Shown in pieces: positions 1-8,198 of a stretch of DNA of 37,533 nucleotides. This DNA comes from Amycolatopsis keratiniphila subsp. keratiniphila. GTDB taxonomy: Bacteria > Actinomycetota > Actinomycetes > Mycobacteriales > Pseudonocardiaceae. The notes under the pieces were generated by a model that was not told the DNA's origin, did not search any database, and saw only the letters and a list, made by a program, of their open reading frames with translations. A program made the position numbers and the translations under genes. The number at the start of each line of letters is the position of its first letter. Position 1 is the first letter of the stretch. The stretch covers positions 1 through 37,533 of the forward strand of contig NZ_LQMT02000049.1 in NCBI RefSeq assembly GCF_001620365.2, read 5' to 3'.

Positions 1-206
1 CGCAACCGCTGCACCTCATCGGCGACCGCGGGATCCTCCACCGGCCCGGCCTCCACGGCTTGCTTGGCGGTATTCACCCACGACCGCAAGGTCTCATGGT
101 TAACGCCCAGCTCACGAGCGATCTGACGCAACGGGCGATCACTCGTATTCACCAGCTCGATCGCGTCACGACGGAACTGCTCCGGATACTTCGACCTGCG
201 GGACAC
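1..206 (-). CDS. IS3-family transposase OrfA, N-terminal part (cut by window edge)
   Basis: About 68 codons of an OrfA-type transposase subunit. The GTG start at 206 follows GGGAGG with an 8-base spacer. The product opens VSRRSKYPEQFRRDAIELV and continues with a helix-turn-helix (RPLRQIARELGVNHETLRSWV), the DNA-binding domain of IS3 OrfA proteins (HTH_Tnp_1). In this family OrfA binds the terminal repeats and is fused to the catalytic DDE subunit OrfB by programmed frameshifting. The OrfB part is not visible. The reading frame is open to the window edge, so it is truncated only by the window as far as can be seen. Confidence 0.8.
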   Translation of the reverse strand, partial: MSRRSKYPEQFRRDAIELVNTSDRPLRQIARELGVNHETLRSWVNTAKQAVEAGPVEDPAVADEVQRL

Positions 207-270
207 CAGGACATCCTCCCTCCAGACCAGCGTCTGGAATCAAGGTGTCCGCTCCCAGGGGGCAACTCCA
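1..270 (-). mobile_element. IS3-like insertion sequence, terminal part only
   Basis: The window opens inside an insertion sequence that reads leftwards. The orfA-type transposase starts at 206. Upstream of it, read on the minus strand, the outer end begins TGGAGTTGCCCCCTGGGA at about 270, a G/C-tract terminal repeat typical of actinobacterial IS3-family elements. The rest of the element (orfB and the other end) lies outside the window, so intactness and target duplication cannot be judged. The outer end abuts the 21-bp-period repeat locus at 271-413. The exact boundary is an estimate. Confidence 0.6.
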
Positions 271-413
271 CACGTGTGATCAGGCGGACGACACACGTGA
301 CCAGATGGACGCCACGACCACGGCGAAACCTTCACCGCGAGTCGTCCGTCCAGACACGCGTGTCGTCCGTCGGATCACTTGTGTCGTCCATCCGGTCACG
401 CGAGACCGATCCA
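271..413. repeat. 21-bp-period inverted repeat locus, copy 1
   Basis: Minus-oriented units (GGACGACACACGTGACCAG-type) begin near 281 and 302. Plus-oriented units containing GTCGTCCGTC or GTCGTCCATC begin at 341, 362 and 383. Spacing is exactly 21 bp in each half, so the locus is a head-to-head array around a short centre (about 312-340). Approximate unit: GTCGTCCRTCNGATCACGCG plus one base. A second copy with the same period and the same inverted arrangement lies at 29152-29262. No gene is seen here. The remaining stretch 414-499 lies just beyond the stop of the serine protease gene and holds nothing recognisable. Confidence 0.65.
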
Positions 414-499
414 GGACAGGGTCGGCCCTGGCCCGAAACGCCACTCACGCCCCACCGGACCCGCGATCAGCCGCTGTCCGTCCAGCGAGGGAGAAAGGG

Positions 500-1312
500 T
501 CAGGGCTTCGGTGCCCGGCAGTTCGGGTTCGCGAGGTCGAGTTCACTGTGCGAAAGGCAGGAGGTCAGCTGGTAGGTCTGCTCCCCGTAGTTGATGCCCT
601 GCCGCACGGTCACGTTCCCGGCCGCGTCGACCTCGCACGGGTTGTTCATCGTGCACCGCTGGCCGCTTTCGTTGCCGGTGTTGTTGACGCCGACGACCTT
701 CCCGGTCGAGGTCTCGATGATGGGCGACCCCGAGGTCCCGCCGATCGTCTTGCACGCCGAGGTGTACCGGATCGAGTCCTTCCAGACCCAGTCCGCCTCA
801 TGGAGCTCGTGGACGAAGCCGTCGATGTTGCAGGAGTAGATCTTCTTCCAATATCCCGAGACCACGTCCATCGCGATCCCCGCCGACGGACGGGTGGGCG
901 AGAGCGTCAGCGGGGCGATGCCGTACCTCGACTTGATCTTGGCGTAGCTCGTGTCGAGCTGGTAGAGCGAGACGTCGGTGTCGGTCATCGTGGCGTAGAG
1001 CAGCTTCTTCGCCTTGAGCGTGCCCAGCGACGAGCGGCCGTCCTTGGACAGCAGGCTGAACGTCCGTGACGAGGGCTTGTCGACGATTACTTCCCCGGGG
1101 TCCGGGAAACCTTCTTGCAGGCAATGCCCGTTGGAAAGGACAAGGGCGGGGTCGTCGAGGCTCGCCTCGGGCGGTTTGACCACCGACCCGGAGCAGTTCG
1201 ACAACGCCACCGTTCCGGCGAAGGTGGTGGTGGCCGCTTCCGCCGGTGCGGTTCCGACCAGGGCGGACGCGGTCAGCATGGCGAACAGGGTGCCGAGGAG
1301 TCGTCGGGTCAC
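500..1312 (-). CDS. Secreted trypsin-like serine protease
   Basis: 270-residue S1/V8-like serine endopeptidase predicted to be exported. The GTG at 1312 is chosen because AAAGGA sits 6 bases upstream; an in-frame ATG at 1363 lacks this. Residues 1-26 form a Sec signal peptide ending at an AEA site. The catalytic triad is visible: His63 in SNGHC, Asp113 in TDTDVSL, Ser194 in GGTSGSP. The Cys pair flanking the His region and the Cys-rich C-terminus suggest disulfides. The GTSGSP form and the compact size fit bacterial glutamyl-endopeptidase-like enzymes more than mammalian-type trypsins. The substrate is unknown. It is a single gene, transcribed divergently from topA. Confidence 0.8.
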   Translation of the reverse strand: MTRRLLGTLFAMLTASALVGTAPAEAATTTFAGTVALSNCSGSVVKPPEASLDDPALVLSNGHCLQEGFPDPGEVIVDKPSSRTFSLLSKDGRSSLGTLKAKKLLYATMTDTDVSLYQLDTSYAKIKSRYGIAPLTLSPTRPSAGIAMDVVSGYWKKIYSCNIDGFVHELHEADWVWKDSIRYTSACKTIGGTSGSPIIETSTGKVVGVNNTGNESGQRCTMNNPCEVDAAGNVTVRQGINYGEQTYQLTSCLSHSELDLANPNCRAPKP

Positions 1313-1581
1313 GTGGAGTCCTTTCGGGTCGGCGTGGACATCAAGTGAAGCGTTGGCGGCCACGGTGTCACCACCGTCGAACGGAGGGTGTTCACCCCGT
1401 CACGCGGGACCCCAGGCGGACGTGTCCGACATCACGTGCTAGGTGTTGAAAGGAAACATCGACGAGGTCAGCGGCGATGCGCTGGACACACGATCGGCGG
1501 CGTGTTGCACCACCTAGCCGTGGTCCGGGCGGTGCGAGCGTGCACACTGACGGGTCGAGAGGCGGCGCGAAGGCGCCGAAG

Positions 1582-4479
1582 ATGAGCGGAGAGCAGGACA
1601 GCGTGGCAGGAGCACGGACGAAGAAGACCGCGGCGTCGGACGACGGCGCGGGCCGTCGTCGGCTGGTGATCGTCGAGTCGCCGACCAAGGCCCGCAAGAT
1701 CGCCCCGTACCTCGGCGGTAACTACGTCGTGGAGTCCTCCGTCGGACACATCCGCGACCTTCCCCGCGGCGCGGCCGACGTGCCCGCCCAGTACAAGGGC
1801 GAGTCGTGGGCGCGGCTGGGTGTCGACGTCGACAACGACTTCAAGGCGCTCTACGTCGTCACGCCGGACAAGAAGTCCAAGGTCACGGAGCTGAAGGGCC
1901 TGCTGAAGGACGTCGACGAGCTCTACCTCGCCACGGACCCCGACCGCGAGGGCGAGGCCATCGCGTGGCATCTGCTGGAGACCCTCAAGCCGAAGGTCCC
2001 GGTGCGCCGGATGGTCTTCCACGAGGTCACCGAGCAGGCGATCCGCGCCGCGGCCGACAGCACCCGCGAGCTCGACGGGGACCTCGTCGACGCGCAGGAG
2101 ACCCGCCGCATCCTGGACCGGCTCTACGGCTACGAGGTCTCGCCCGTGCTGTGGAAGAAGGTCATGCCGAAGCTTTCGGCCGGCCGCGTACAGTCGGTGG
2201 CGACCAGGATCGTGGTCGAGCGGGAGCGCGAGCGCATGCGCTTCACCTCGGCGTCGTACTGGGACATCTCCGCGACGATGGACGCCGGTGCCGAAGCGTC
2301 CCCCCGCAACTTCCCGGCCAGGATGATCGCCGTCGACGGCGCCCGGCTGGCGACCGGCCGTGACTTCGGCTCGGACGGGCAGCTCAAAGCGTCGAACACC
2401 GAGATCCGCGTGCTGGCCGAGGCCGACGCCGTCCGGCTGGCCGAGGCGCTGAAGAACCGCGACTTCAAGGTCGCGAGCGTCGAGGAGAAGCCGTACACGC
2501 GCAAGCCGTACGCGCCCTTCATGACCTCGACCCTGCAGCAGGAGGCGGGCCGCAAGCTGCGGTTCACCTCCGAGCGCACCATGCGGATCGCGCAGAAGCT
2601 GTACGAGAACGGGTACATCACCTATATGCGTACCGACTCCACGACGCTGTCGGAGTCGGCGATCTCGGCGGCGCGCAGCCAGGCCACGCAGCTGTACGGC
2701 AAGGAGTACGTCTCGCCGTCGCCGCGCCAGTACACCCGCAAGGTGAAGAACGCGCAGGAAGCCCACGAGGCGATCCGTCCTTCGGGCGAGGTCTTCCGCA
2801 CGCCGGGCCAGGTCGCGAAGGATCTGGACACCGACGAGTACCGCCTTTACGAGATGATCTGGCAGCGCACGATCGCGTCGCAGATGGCGGACGCGAAGGG
2901 CACCACGATGTCGGTGCGCATCGTCGGCACGGCCACCAGTGGCGAGGAGTGCACGTTCGCCTCGTCGGGCCGCACGATCACCTTCGCCGGTTTCCTCAAG
3001 GCGTACGTCGAGGCCGTCGACACCGAAAGCGGTGGCGAGGCGGACGACAAGCAGAGCCGTCTCCCGCAGCTGGTCAAGGACCAGGCGCTGACCGCGACCG
3101 AGCTGAGCCCGGACGGGCACACCACGTCGCCGCCGGCGCGCTACTCGGAGCCGAGCCTGGTCAGCAAGCTCGAAGAGCTGGGCATCGGCCGCCCGTCGAC
3201 GTACGCGTCGATCATCAAGACCATCCAGGACCGCGGCTACGTGTGGAAGAAGGGTTCCGCGCTGGTGCCCTCCTGGGTCGCGTTCGCCGTGATCGGCCTG
3301 ATGGAGCGGCATTTCGAGCGGCTGGTCGACTACGACTTCACCGCCGGCATGGAGGACGAGCTCGACCGCATCGCCGCCGGCGACGAGCACCGGACGCAGT
3401 GGCTGTCGAAGTTCTACTTCGGCGGCGACATGGGCGTCGACGGTTCCGTCGGCCGACTCGGCGGGCTGAAGAAGCTGGTCGGCTCGGGTGTCGAGGACAT
3501 CGACGCCCGCGAGATCAACTCGATCCCGCTGTTCAGCGACGCCGACGGGCACACCGTCGTCGTGCGCGTCGGCCGCTACGGCCCGTACCTCGAGCGCGAG
3601 GTGGACGGGACGTCGCAGCGGGCGAACCTGCCGGAGGACCTGCCGCCGGACGAGCTGACCAAGGAGATCGCGGAGAAGCTGTTCGCGACGCCGCAGGAAG
3701 GCCGCGTGCTCGGCAAGGACCCGGTCAGCGGGCACGAGATCGTCGCGAAGGAAGGCCGCTTCGGCCCGTACGTCACCGAGCTCCTGCCCGAGCCGGAGCC
3801 GCTGCCCGAAGGCGCGACCGCCGCGCAGAAGAAGGCCGCGAAGGCGAAGCAGCCGAAGCCGCGGACGGGCTCGCTGTTCAAGTCGATGTCGATCGAGACG
3901 ATGACCCTCGAAGACGCGCTGAAGCTGCTTTCGCTGCCGCGCGTGGTCGGCAAGGACCCGGAGTCCGGCGACGAGATCACCGCGCAGAACGGGCGCTACG
4001 GGCCGTACCTGAAGAAGGGCACGGACTCGCGTTCGCTCACCACCGAGGACCAGCTGTTCTCGATCACGCTCGAAGAGGCGCTGAAGATCTACTCGGAGCC
4101 GAAGCAGCGTGGCCGGTCCGCGACCGCGAAGCCGCCGCTCAAGGAGCTCGGCGACGACCCTGTGTCCGGTAAGCCGATGGTGGTCAAGGACGGCCGCTTC
4201 GGCCCGTATGTGACCGATGGCGAGTACAACGCGACGCTGCGGAAGTCGGACAGCATCGAGGAGTTGACCGCCGAGCGCGCCGCCGAACTGCTGGCGGAGA
4301 AGCGCGCGAAGGGTCCGGCGCCCAAGCGCAAGGCTCCGGCACGGAAGACGGCGGCGTCGAAGACGACGGCCACCAAGACGACCGCGGCCAAGAAGACCAC
4401 CGCGACCAAGTCGACGGCAGCGAAGTCGACAGCGGCGAAGAAGCCTTCGACGCGCTCGACGGCCACGAAGACGAAGTAG
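1582..4479 (+). CDS. topA: DNA topoisomerase I (type IA)
   Basis: 965-residue topoisomerase I, which relaxes negative supercoils through a 5'-phosphotyrosine intermediate. The TOPRIM domain starts with VIVESPTKARKI (Glu32) and carries DPDREGEAIAWH (Asp119 onward). The catalytic tyrosine is Tyr348 in YMRTDSTTLS. The C-terminal half has several repeats of the pattern GKDP-SG-EI..K.GRFGPYV (near residues 710, 790, 860), the actinobacterial zinc-free C-terminal repeats. It ends in a Lys/Ala/Thr-rich basic tail of about 50 residues, known in this group to aid processivity. ATG 1582 has GAAGG upstream; GTG 1603 behind GGAGAG is an equally reasonable start. The gene is followed directly by a long palindrome. 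Confidence 0.97.
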   Translation: MSGEQDSVAGARTKKTAASDDGAGRRRLVIVESPTKARKIAPYLGGNYVVESSVGHIRDLPRGAADVPAQYKGESWARLGVDVDNDFKALYVVTPDKKSKVTELKGLLKDVDELYLATDPDREGEAIAWHLLETLKPKVPVRRMVFHEVTEQAIRAAADSTRELDGDLVDAQETRRILDRLYGYEVSPVLWKKVMPKLSAGRVQSVATRIVVERERERMRFTSASYWDISATMDAGAEASPRNFPARMIAVDGARLATGRDFGSDGQLKASNTEIRVLAEADAVRLAEALKNRDFKVASVEEKPYTRKPYAPFMTSTLQQEAGRKLRFTSERTMRIAQKLYENGYITYMRTDSTTLSESAISAARSQATQLYGKEYVSPSPRQYTRKVKNAQEAHEAIRPSGEVFRTPGQVAKDLDTDEYRLYEMIWQRTIASQMADAKGTTMSVRIVGTATSGEECTFASSGRTITFAGFLKAYVEAVDTESGGEADDKQSRLPQLVKDQALTATELSPDGHTTSPPARYSEPSLVSKLEELGIGRPSTYASIIKTIQDRGYVWKKGSALVPSWVAFAVIGLMERHFERLVDYDFTAGMEDELDRIAAGDEHRTQWLSKFYFGGDMGVDGSVGRLGGLKKLVGSGVEDIDAREINSIPLFSDADGHTVVVRVGRYGPYLEREVDGTSQRANLPEDLPPDELTKEIAEKLFATPQEGRVLGKDPVSGHEIVAKEGRFGPYVTELLPEPEPLPEGATAAQKKAAKAKQPKPRTGSLFKSMSIETMTLEDALKLLSLPRVVGKDPESGDEITAQNGRYGPYLKKGTDSRSLTTEDQLFSITLEEALKIYSEPKQRGRSATAKPPLKELGDDPVSGKPMVVKDGRFGPYVTDGEYNATLRKSDSIEELTAERAAELLAEKRAKGPAPKRKAPARKTAASKTTATKTTAAKKTTATKSTAAKSTAAKKPSTRSTATKTK

Positions 4480-4481
4480 CG

Positions 4482-4536
4482 CGCCAGGAAAGGACCGTTC
4501 CTTGCAAAATTTGCAAGGAACGGTCCTTTCCTGGCG
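4482..4536. terminator. Perfect 27-bp-arm palindrome after topA
   Basis: Arms of 27 bases pair perfectly around a single A at 4509. The core is TTCCTTGCAAAATTTGCAAG. It begins 2 bases after the topA stop and ends 7 bases before the convergent esterase stop, so it fits a bidirectional terminator. No U-tract follows. The same 25-bp core recurs at the right end of the window (37497-37533). Confidence 0.8.
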
Positions 4537-4543
4537 TTCGCGG

Positions 4544-6061
4544 TCAGGAGCGCAGACCCGCCCAAAAGCCGCACCGGTGGTCGGCCGCATGCGCGACCGG
4601 GCGAATCGCGTCCGGGGCGAGTGAAAGCACGGCATCCGAATCCCAGCGCGGCGATCCTGGCCCGTTCGGATCACCCGTGCGCATGAAGGTGGTCCAGTAC
4701 GCGATCATCTGCCGCGAAAGCCGTCGCTGTGCCGCGTCCAGCGACTCCTCCACCCCGCTGAGTTCGAAGAGATAGACCAGATCCAGCGCGTGCGCCGCGC
4801 CGTGCGGCACGGTCGGTACCTCGATGCGGTTGACGTTGGGCGCGTTCTTGTCGTCGAACTCGTAGGCGTGCACGGAAGTCCGCCGCGAAAGCAGCCGGTT
4901 CCCTTCCGCCGTCGGGCACGCCCACGACCGGTCGGTGGTCACGGTCGCCCAAGCCAAAGCGGGCGACAGGTAGTCCCGCGACGGGTATTCGGCCTCGACC
5001 TCGTCCGCGTGCTCGCCGAACGACTTCCGCAAGAACTCCTGATAGCGCTCCTCGGTGATCGGCTTGAGCTGCTCGACCCCGGCGATGAACGCGCGCATCT
5101 CGTCGTGCGTGCCGCCCGAAATCACCGGCACCCGGTGGAAAGCGCCCCGCCGCACGGCTTTCGCGGGGTCGAGCGGGAGCAGCGGAGTCCCGTAGGTCAG
5201 GTGATTGGCGAAGGTCTGGTTGTCCTTCATCAGGTCGGCGGCCGGAAGACGTCGCAGGCAATCGAGCGCGTCCGGGCCCGCGCAGCCGTGACTCGCGGCC
5301 ACCGCCGCGCCGTCGGCTTCCGTTTTCGCGAGCGGAGCGTAGGGCGTTTGCGCTTCCTGGTTCGGGATGAGACCGCCGGGAGGCCAGTTCAGCAGGCACG
5401 AGCCGGACATGATCGCGGCCTTGTGGAACAGGCCGGTCGCGGCGGGCGAGGTGAGCAGCGCGCAGGTGCTCATCCCGCCCGACGACTGCCCGGCCACCGT
5501 CACGTTCCGCGGGTCGCCGCCGAACGCGGCGATGTTGCGCTGGGTCCAGCGCAGCGCGGAAAGCTGGTCCATGAGCCCGAAGTCGCCGGAGCCCGCGAGG
5601 CCGGGAAGACCGAAGTAGCCGAAGACACCGAGCCGGTAGTTCGTCGTCACCACGACGACGTCGCCCTGATCAGCCAGGCGCTGCGCGCCGTAAAGGCTTC
5701 CCGCGTCCATCGTGTAGCCGCCGCCGTGCAGCCACACCAGCACCGGAAGCCGTCGATCGCCCGCGTCGCGCGGCACGGTGACGTTCAGGAAGAGACAGTC
5801 CTCGGCGCTGCCCGGCATGAGCTGCGTGCAGGCGGGGCCGGGTTTCGTCGCGTCGGCGACGTCCTTCCACGGTTCGGGCGGTCGCGGCGGCTTCCACCGG
5901 TCCTCACCGACGGGCGGTGCGGCGAACCTGATCCCGTTGAACGTCCGCGTCGGCCCGGACTCCATCCCGCGGACCGGCCCCGCGTCGGTGCGCACGACGA
6001 GCGGATCCGCGGGGGCGACGATCGTGAGAAGGCCGGTGACGATGGCCAGCAGAAGATGCAT
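4544..6061 (-). CDS. Secreted type B carboxylesterase
   Basis: 505-residue carboxylesterase of the COesterase (alpha/beta hydrolase) family, predicted to hydrolyse ester bonds outside the membrane. ATG 6061 follows GAAAGGA. Residues 1-18 look like a signal peptide. Family landmarks: oxyanion motif LHGGGY at 111-116, nucleophile Ser193 in GQSSG (the family more often has GESAG), probable acid Glu321 in GGTHDEM, and His424 in PHGAAHALDL. Length matches the family (about 500). It is the last gene of a tetR-VC0807-esterase operon and begins 11 bases after the preceding stop, so it is probably controlled by that repressor. Substrate unknown; para-nitrobenzyl esterase-like is a fair label. Confidence 0.9.
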   Translation of the reverse strand: MHLLLAIVTGLLTIVAPADPLVVRTDAGPVRGMESGPTRTFNGIRFAAPPVGEDRWKPPRPPEPWKDVADATKPGPACTQLMPGSAEDCLFLNVTVPRDAGDRRLPVLVWLHGGGYTMDAGSLYGAQRLADQGDVVVVTTNYRLGVFGYFGLPGLAGSGDFGLMDQLSALRWTQRNIAAFGGDPRNVTVAGQSSGGMSTCALLTSPAATGLFHKAAIMSGSCLLNWPPGGLIPNQEAQTPYAPLAKTEADGAAVAASHGCAGPDALDCLRRLPAADLMKDNQTFANHLTYGTPLLPLDPAKAVRRGAFHRVPVISGGTHDEMRAFIAGVEQLKPITEERYQEFLRKSFGEHADEVEAEYPSRDYLSPALAWATVTTDRSWACPTAEGNRLLSRRTSVHAYEFDDKNAPNVNRIEVPTVPHGAAHALDLVYLFELSGVEESLDAAQRRLSRQMIAYWTTFMRTGDPNGPGSPRWDSDAVLSLAPDAIRPVAHAADHRCGFWAGLRS

Positions 6062-6072
6062 GAGAGGTCCTT

Positions 6073-6699
6073 TCAGGACGCCGCGAGCCGGTGCCAGAGC
6101 CCGACGCGGCGGAAATACAGGTGCTGCAGAACCTGCACGGCGACGAACGTGACGCCGTACAGCGCGGTGCCGAGGGCGGGCACGGAATCGACCGGCAGCG
6201 TGTACGCCAGCAGGACCCGCCCGGCGGCGTCGGCGATCAGGGCGACACCCCACAGGACGGTCGCGACCCGCCACACCCGCCGGAACCACGCGTGCCGCGG
6301 CCACAGCTCGTCCCATTCGGCGGCGCGCAGCGAGTCCGCGAAACGGCTCTTCGCGATCATCGAGCGGGCCATGCCGAACGCGAGTGGCCTGGAGAACAGC
6401 AGCGAGATCAGGAAACCGGCGCCGATCACCCCGGTGACCCAGCCCGCCTTCGCCAGCATGAACCGGGGACTGCCGGTCACGAACGAGACGCCGGCGCTGA
6501 TCGCGAAGATCGTCAGCACGAAGATCGCGAGAGTGTCGATCTTCCGCCACCGGATCGCCCGATAGACGACGAAGAGGACCGTCGGCAGGGCGCAGAGCGC
6601 GAGCGCGAAGAGCGCGTCGACGCCGAAGCCGCGAAGCACGTAGTACCCCGCGACGGGCACGACGACTTCGAGGAGCACCACACCCCACTGCCGGATCAC
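6073..6699 (-). CDS. VC0807-like integral membrane protein
   Basis: 208-residue membrane protein with about five hydrophobic segments (residues 5-25, 28-45, 57-75, 85-103, 143-163, 170-190 by eye). The stretch YRAIRWRKIDTLAIFVLT and the glycine-rich helix after it resemble the VC0807 family, distantly related to intracellular septation protein A; function unknown. The GTG start at 6699 lies 4 bases beyond the tetR stop, with GAAGGCAG inside the tetR end as ribosome binding site, so translation is coupled. It shares an operon with a TetR regulator and a secreted esterase, which hints at transport or membrane protection tied to the same inducer. That link is inference. Confidence 0.65.
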   Translation of the reverse strand: MIRQWGVVLLEVVVPVAGYYVLRGFGVDALFALALCALPTVLFVVYRAIRWRKIDTLAIFVLTIFAISAGVSFVTGSPRFMLAKAGWVTGVIGAGFLISLLFSRPLAFGMARSMIAKSRFADSLRAAEWDELWPRHAWFRRVWRVATVLWGVALIADAAGRVLLAYTLPVDSVPALGTALYGVTFVAVQVLQHLYFRRVGLWHRLAAS

Positions 6700-6703
6700 G
6701 GGA

Positions 6704-7294
6704 TCACTGCCTTCGGGTCGCCAGATCGAAGAGGGTCACCAGTTCGGCCGCATAGGTGGTGAGATCCAGCTCCGGCGTGCCCGCGAGCAGGAACACCGGG
6801 CCCTCCACCGAACGCCGGATGGTCGTCGCCATCACGTGGACGTCGAACTCACGGAACTCGCCAGACTCCTGGCCCCAGCGCAGGATGCGTTCGACCGGCT
6901 CCAGCGCCGCGCGCTCACTCGCCGGGTCGTAGTCGAGGGCGCCGCCGAGGAAGATGTTCAGCAACGCGCGCATCCGGGTCGGCTGCGCGGCCGCGAACTC
7001 AAGGTTCGCCTCCAGGTACGTCCGCAGCGCCCCGCTCGCCGACGCGGGTTCGCTCATCCGCTCGGCCATGAACGCGCCGATCTCGCGGAAGACGTCTTCG
7101 AGGACCGTGCGGACGAGTTCCTCCTTGTTCGCGAAGTGGTACGAGATGAGCCCGGTGCTCGACAACTTCGCCTGTTTCGCGATCCGAGCGAACGACGCGC
7201 GCGTGTAGCCGAGCTCCGCGATCGTCTCGATGGCCGCGGCCACGATCTGTGCCCGTCTCGCACTCTCGGTGAACGTCTTCGCCTTTGCTCGCAT
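6704..7294 (-). CDS. TetR-family transcriptional regulator (esterase operon)
   Basis: 196-residue repressor-type protein. The N-terminal HTH spans about residues 13-58 (IVAAAIETIAELGYTRASFARIAKQAKLSSTGLISYHFANKEEL pattern), with the characteristic TetR recognition-helix end YHFANKEEL. The variable C-terminal half is the ligand and dimer domain. ATG 7294 is chosen as the last start before the HTH; it has no good ribosome binding site and lies inside an 18-bp palindrome, so the message may be leaderless. It heads the operon with the VC0807-like and esterase genes and probably controls itself through the two operators at 7284-7319. Confidence 0.9.
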   Translation of the reverse strand: MRAKAKTFTESARRAQIVAAAIETIAELGYTRASFARIAKQAKLSSTGLISYHFANKEELVRTVLEDVFREIGAFMAERMSEPASASGALRTYLEANLEFAAAQPTRMRALLNIFLGGALDYDPASERAALEPVERILRWGQESGEFREFDVHVMATTIRRSVEGPVFLLAGTPELDLTTYAAELVTLFDLATRRQ

Positions 7295-7319
7295 GAGCAA
7301 AAAATAGCTCAGCTGAGCA
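7284..7319. promoter_or_regulatory. Double palindromic operator, likely TetR autoregulation
   Basis: Two dyads sharing the half-site TGCTCA: TTTGCTCGCATGAGCAAA at 7284-7301 and GCTCAGCTGAGC at 7307-7318. Their centres (7292.5 and 7312.5) are 20 bp apart, close to two helical turns, so two dimers could bind on one face. The first contains the tetR start codon (7292-7294). The second lies upstream of tetR and could also affect the divergent gene at 7422. Confidence 0.65.
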
Positions 7320-7421
7320 AATCCGTCCACCGGCGACCGCTCACCGACCGCTCGCCGAACCGCCTCACCCGTTCGAACAAAAGTTCTAAAAATTGTCGGT
7401 ACCAGGGTGTTCAATGGTCAG

Positions 7422-8198
7422 GTGAGCACTTCAACGACCGCTGTCTTCGACGTCATCGACGAGGTCATCGCCCCGCTGGCAGCCGAGGTTCCGGAGCGTC
7501 CCTCGGTGATGGAGTTCTACGACCCGGAGCTCGCCGTGCCGCCGGTGCTGGCCGACGAGGAGCCGACTCCAGGGCTCACCCTGGCCGAGGAGGTGGAGCA
7601 GTACACCCGGTTCGTGAGCGGGATGGCGACCATCGGGCTGGCCCCCGGCGGCGAGGTCACGCCCGAGGCCGTCGGGCTGTATCGCGCGCTGCGTGGCGGC
7701 TTCATCCGCGGCGTCGTGACCGGTGTCTTCCCGTCGCGTCCGGAGCCGTGGGAGGTCCGGTTCTTCGGCGACGAGGACTACACCACGGTGCTGAACAAGC
7801 TCGGCAGGCGGGCGCGGCTGCGGTCCGGTTTCCTCAGCGCGCTGCCGGGCTGGGTGTTCGACGGCCTGCCCGACCATCCGCCGGGCACCGGCGAGACGGT
7901 GCGCATCGTGACGGACGCCGGCGGGCTGATCCCGCTGCGGGCCCGCGAGGCCGTCGAGGTGATCCGTGAAGGCGCTTCGCGGCCGCGGCACGGCACGGTC
8001 CTCGTCGATCTCGCGGTGCGGAACTCGATCCTCGCCGAGTATCCGCACGGCGCGTTCGGCCTGGTCGACAACGACCTCGGCCGGTACCAGTTCAGCGCGG
8101 CGATGGACGGCGACGGCCGCTGGACGCTCACCTGGGGCCCGGCCAGCCGGTCGACGGCCGAGCAATGGATCGTGAAGGCGGTGCAGAACCATGCGTGA
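7422..8198 (+). CDS. EspG-like type VII secretion chaperone, tandem copy 1
   Basis: About 258 residues. The C-terminal part (NDLGRYQFSAAMDGDGRWTLTWGPASRSTAEQWI) parallels the EspG signature GRY....DGRDWITIAPADP seen in the EspG at 36677. EspG proteins are cytosolic chaperones that hold PE-PPE substrates before ESX secretion. The next gene is a clear paralogue (shared AEYP....VDNDLGR and IRGVVTGVF / VRGVLTGVF). Starts are ambiguous: GTG 7407 or GTG 7422, neither with a strong ribosome binding site. Its stop overlaps the next start by 8 bases. No ESX substrate gene adjoins this copy. The EspG assignment is by resemblance and moderately sure. Confidence 0.6.
   Translation: MSTSTTAVFDVIDEVIAPLAAEVPERPSVMEFYDPELAVPPVLADEEPTPGLTLAEEVEQYTRFVSGMATIGLAPGGEVTPEAVGLYRALRGGFIRGVVTGVFPSRPEPWEVRFFGDEDYTTVLNKLGRRARLRSGFLSALPGWVFDGLPDHPPGTGETVRIVTDAGGLIPLRAREAVEVIREGASRPRHGTVLVDLAVRNSILAEYPHGAFGLVDNDLGRYQFSAAMDGDGRWTLTWGPASRSTAEQWIVKAVQNHA

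Noticed and set aside
271..413. CRISPR array
   Set aside because: Units are about 21 bp with no regular unique spacers, are arranged head to head and have no cas genes near.
60..575. Plus-strand open frames over the IS end and repeat locus
   Set aside because: They run antisense to the transposase and across non-coding repeats, with no family likeness.
1468..4674. 1068-codon open frame antisense to topA
   Set aside because: It is the mirror of topA codon bias in GC-rich DNA. It is Arg/Leu/Val-rich, has no family signature and covers a certain gene.
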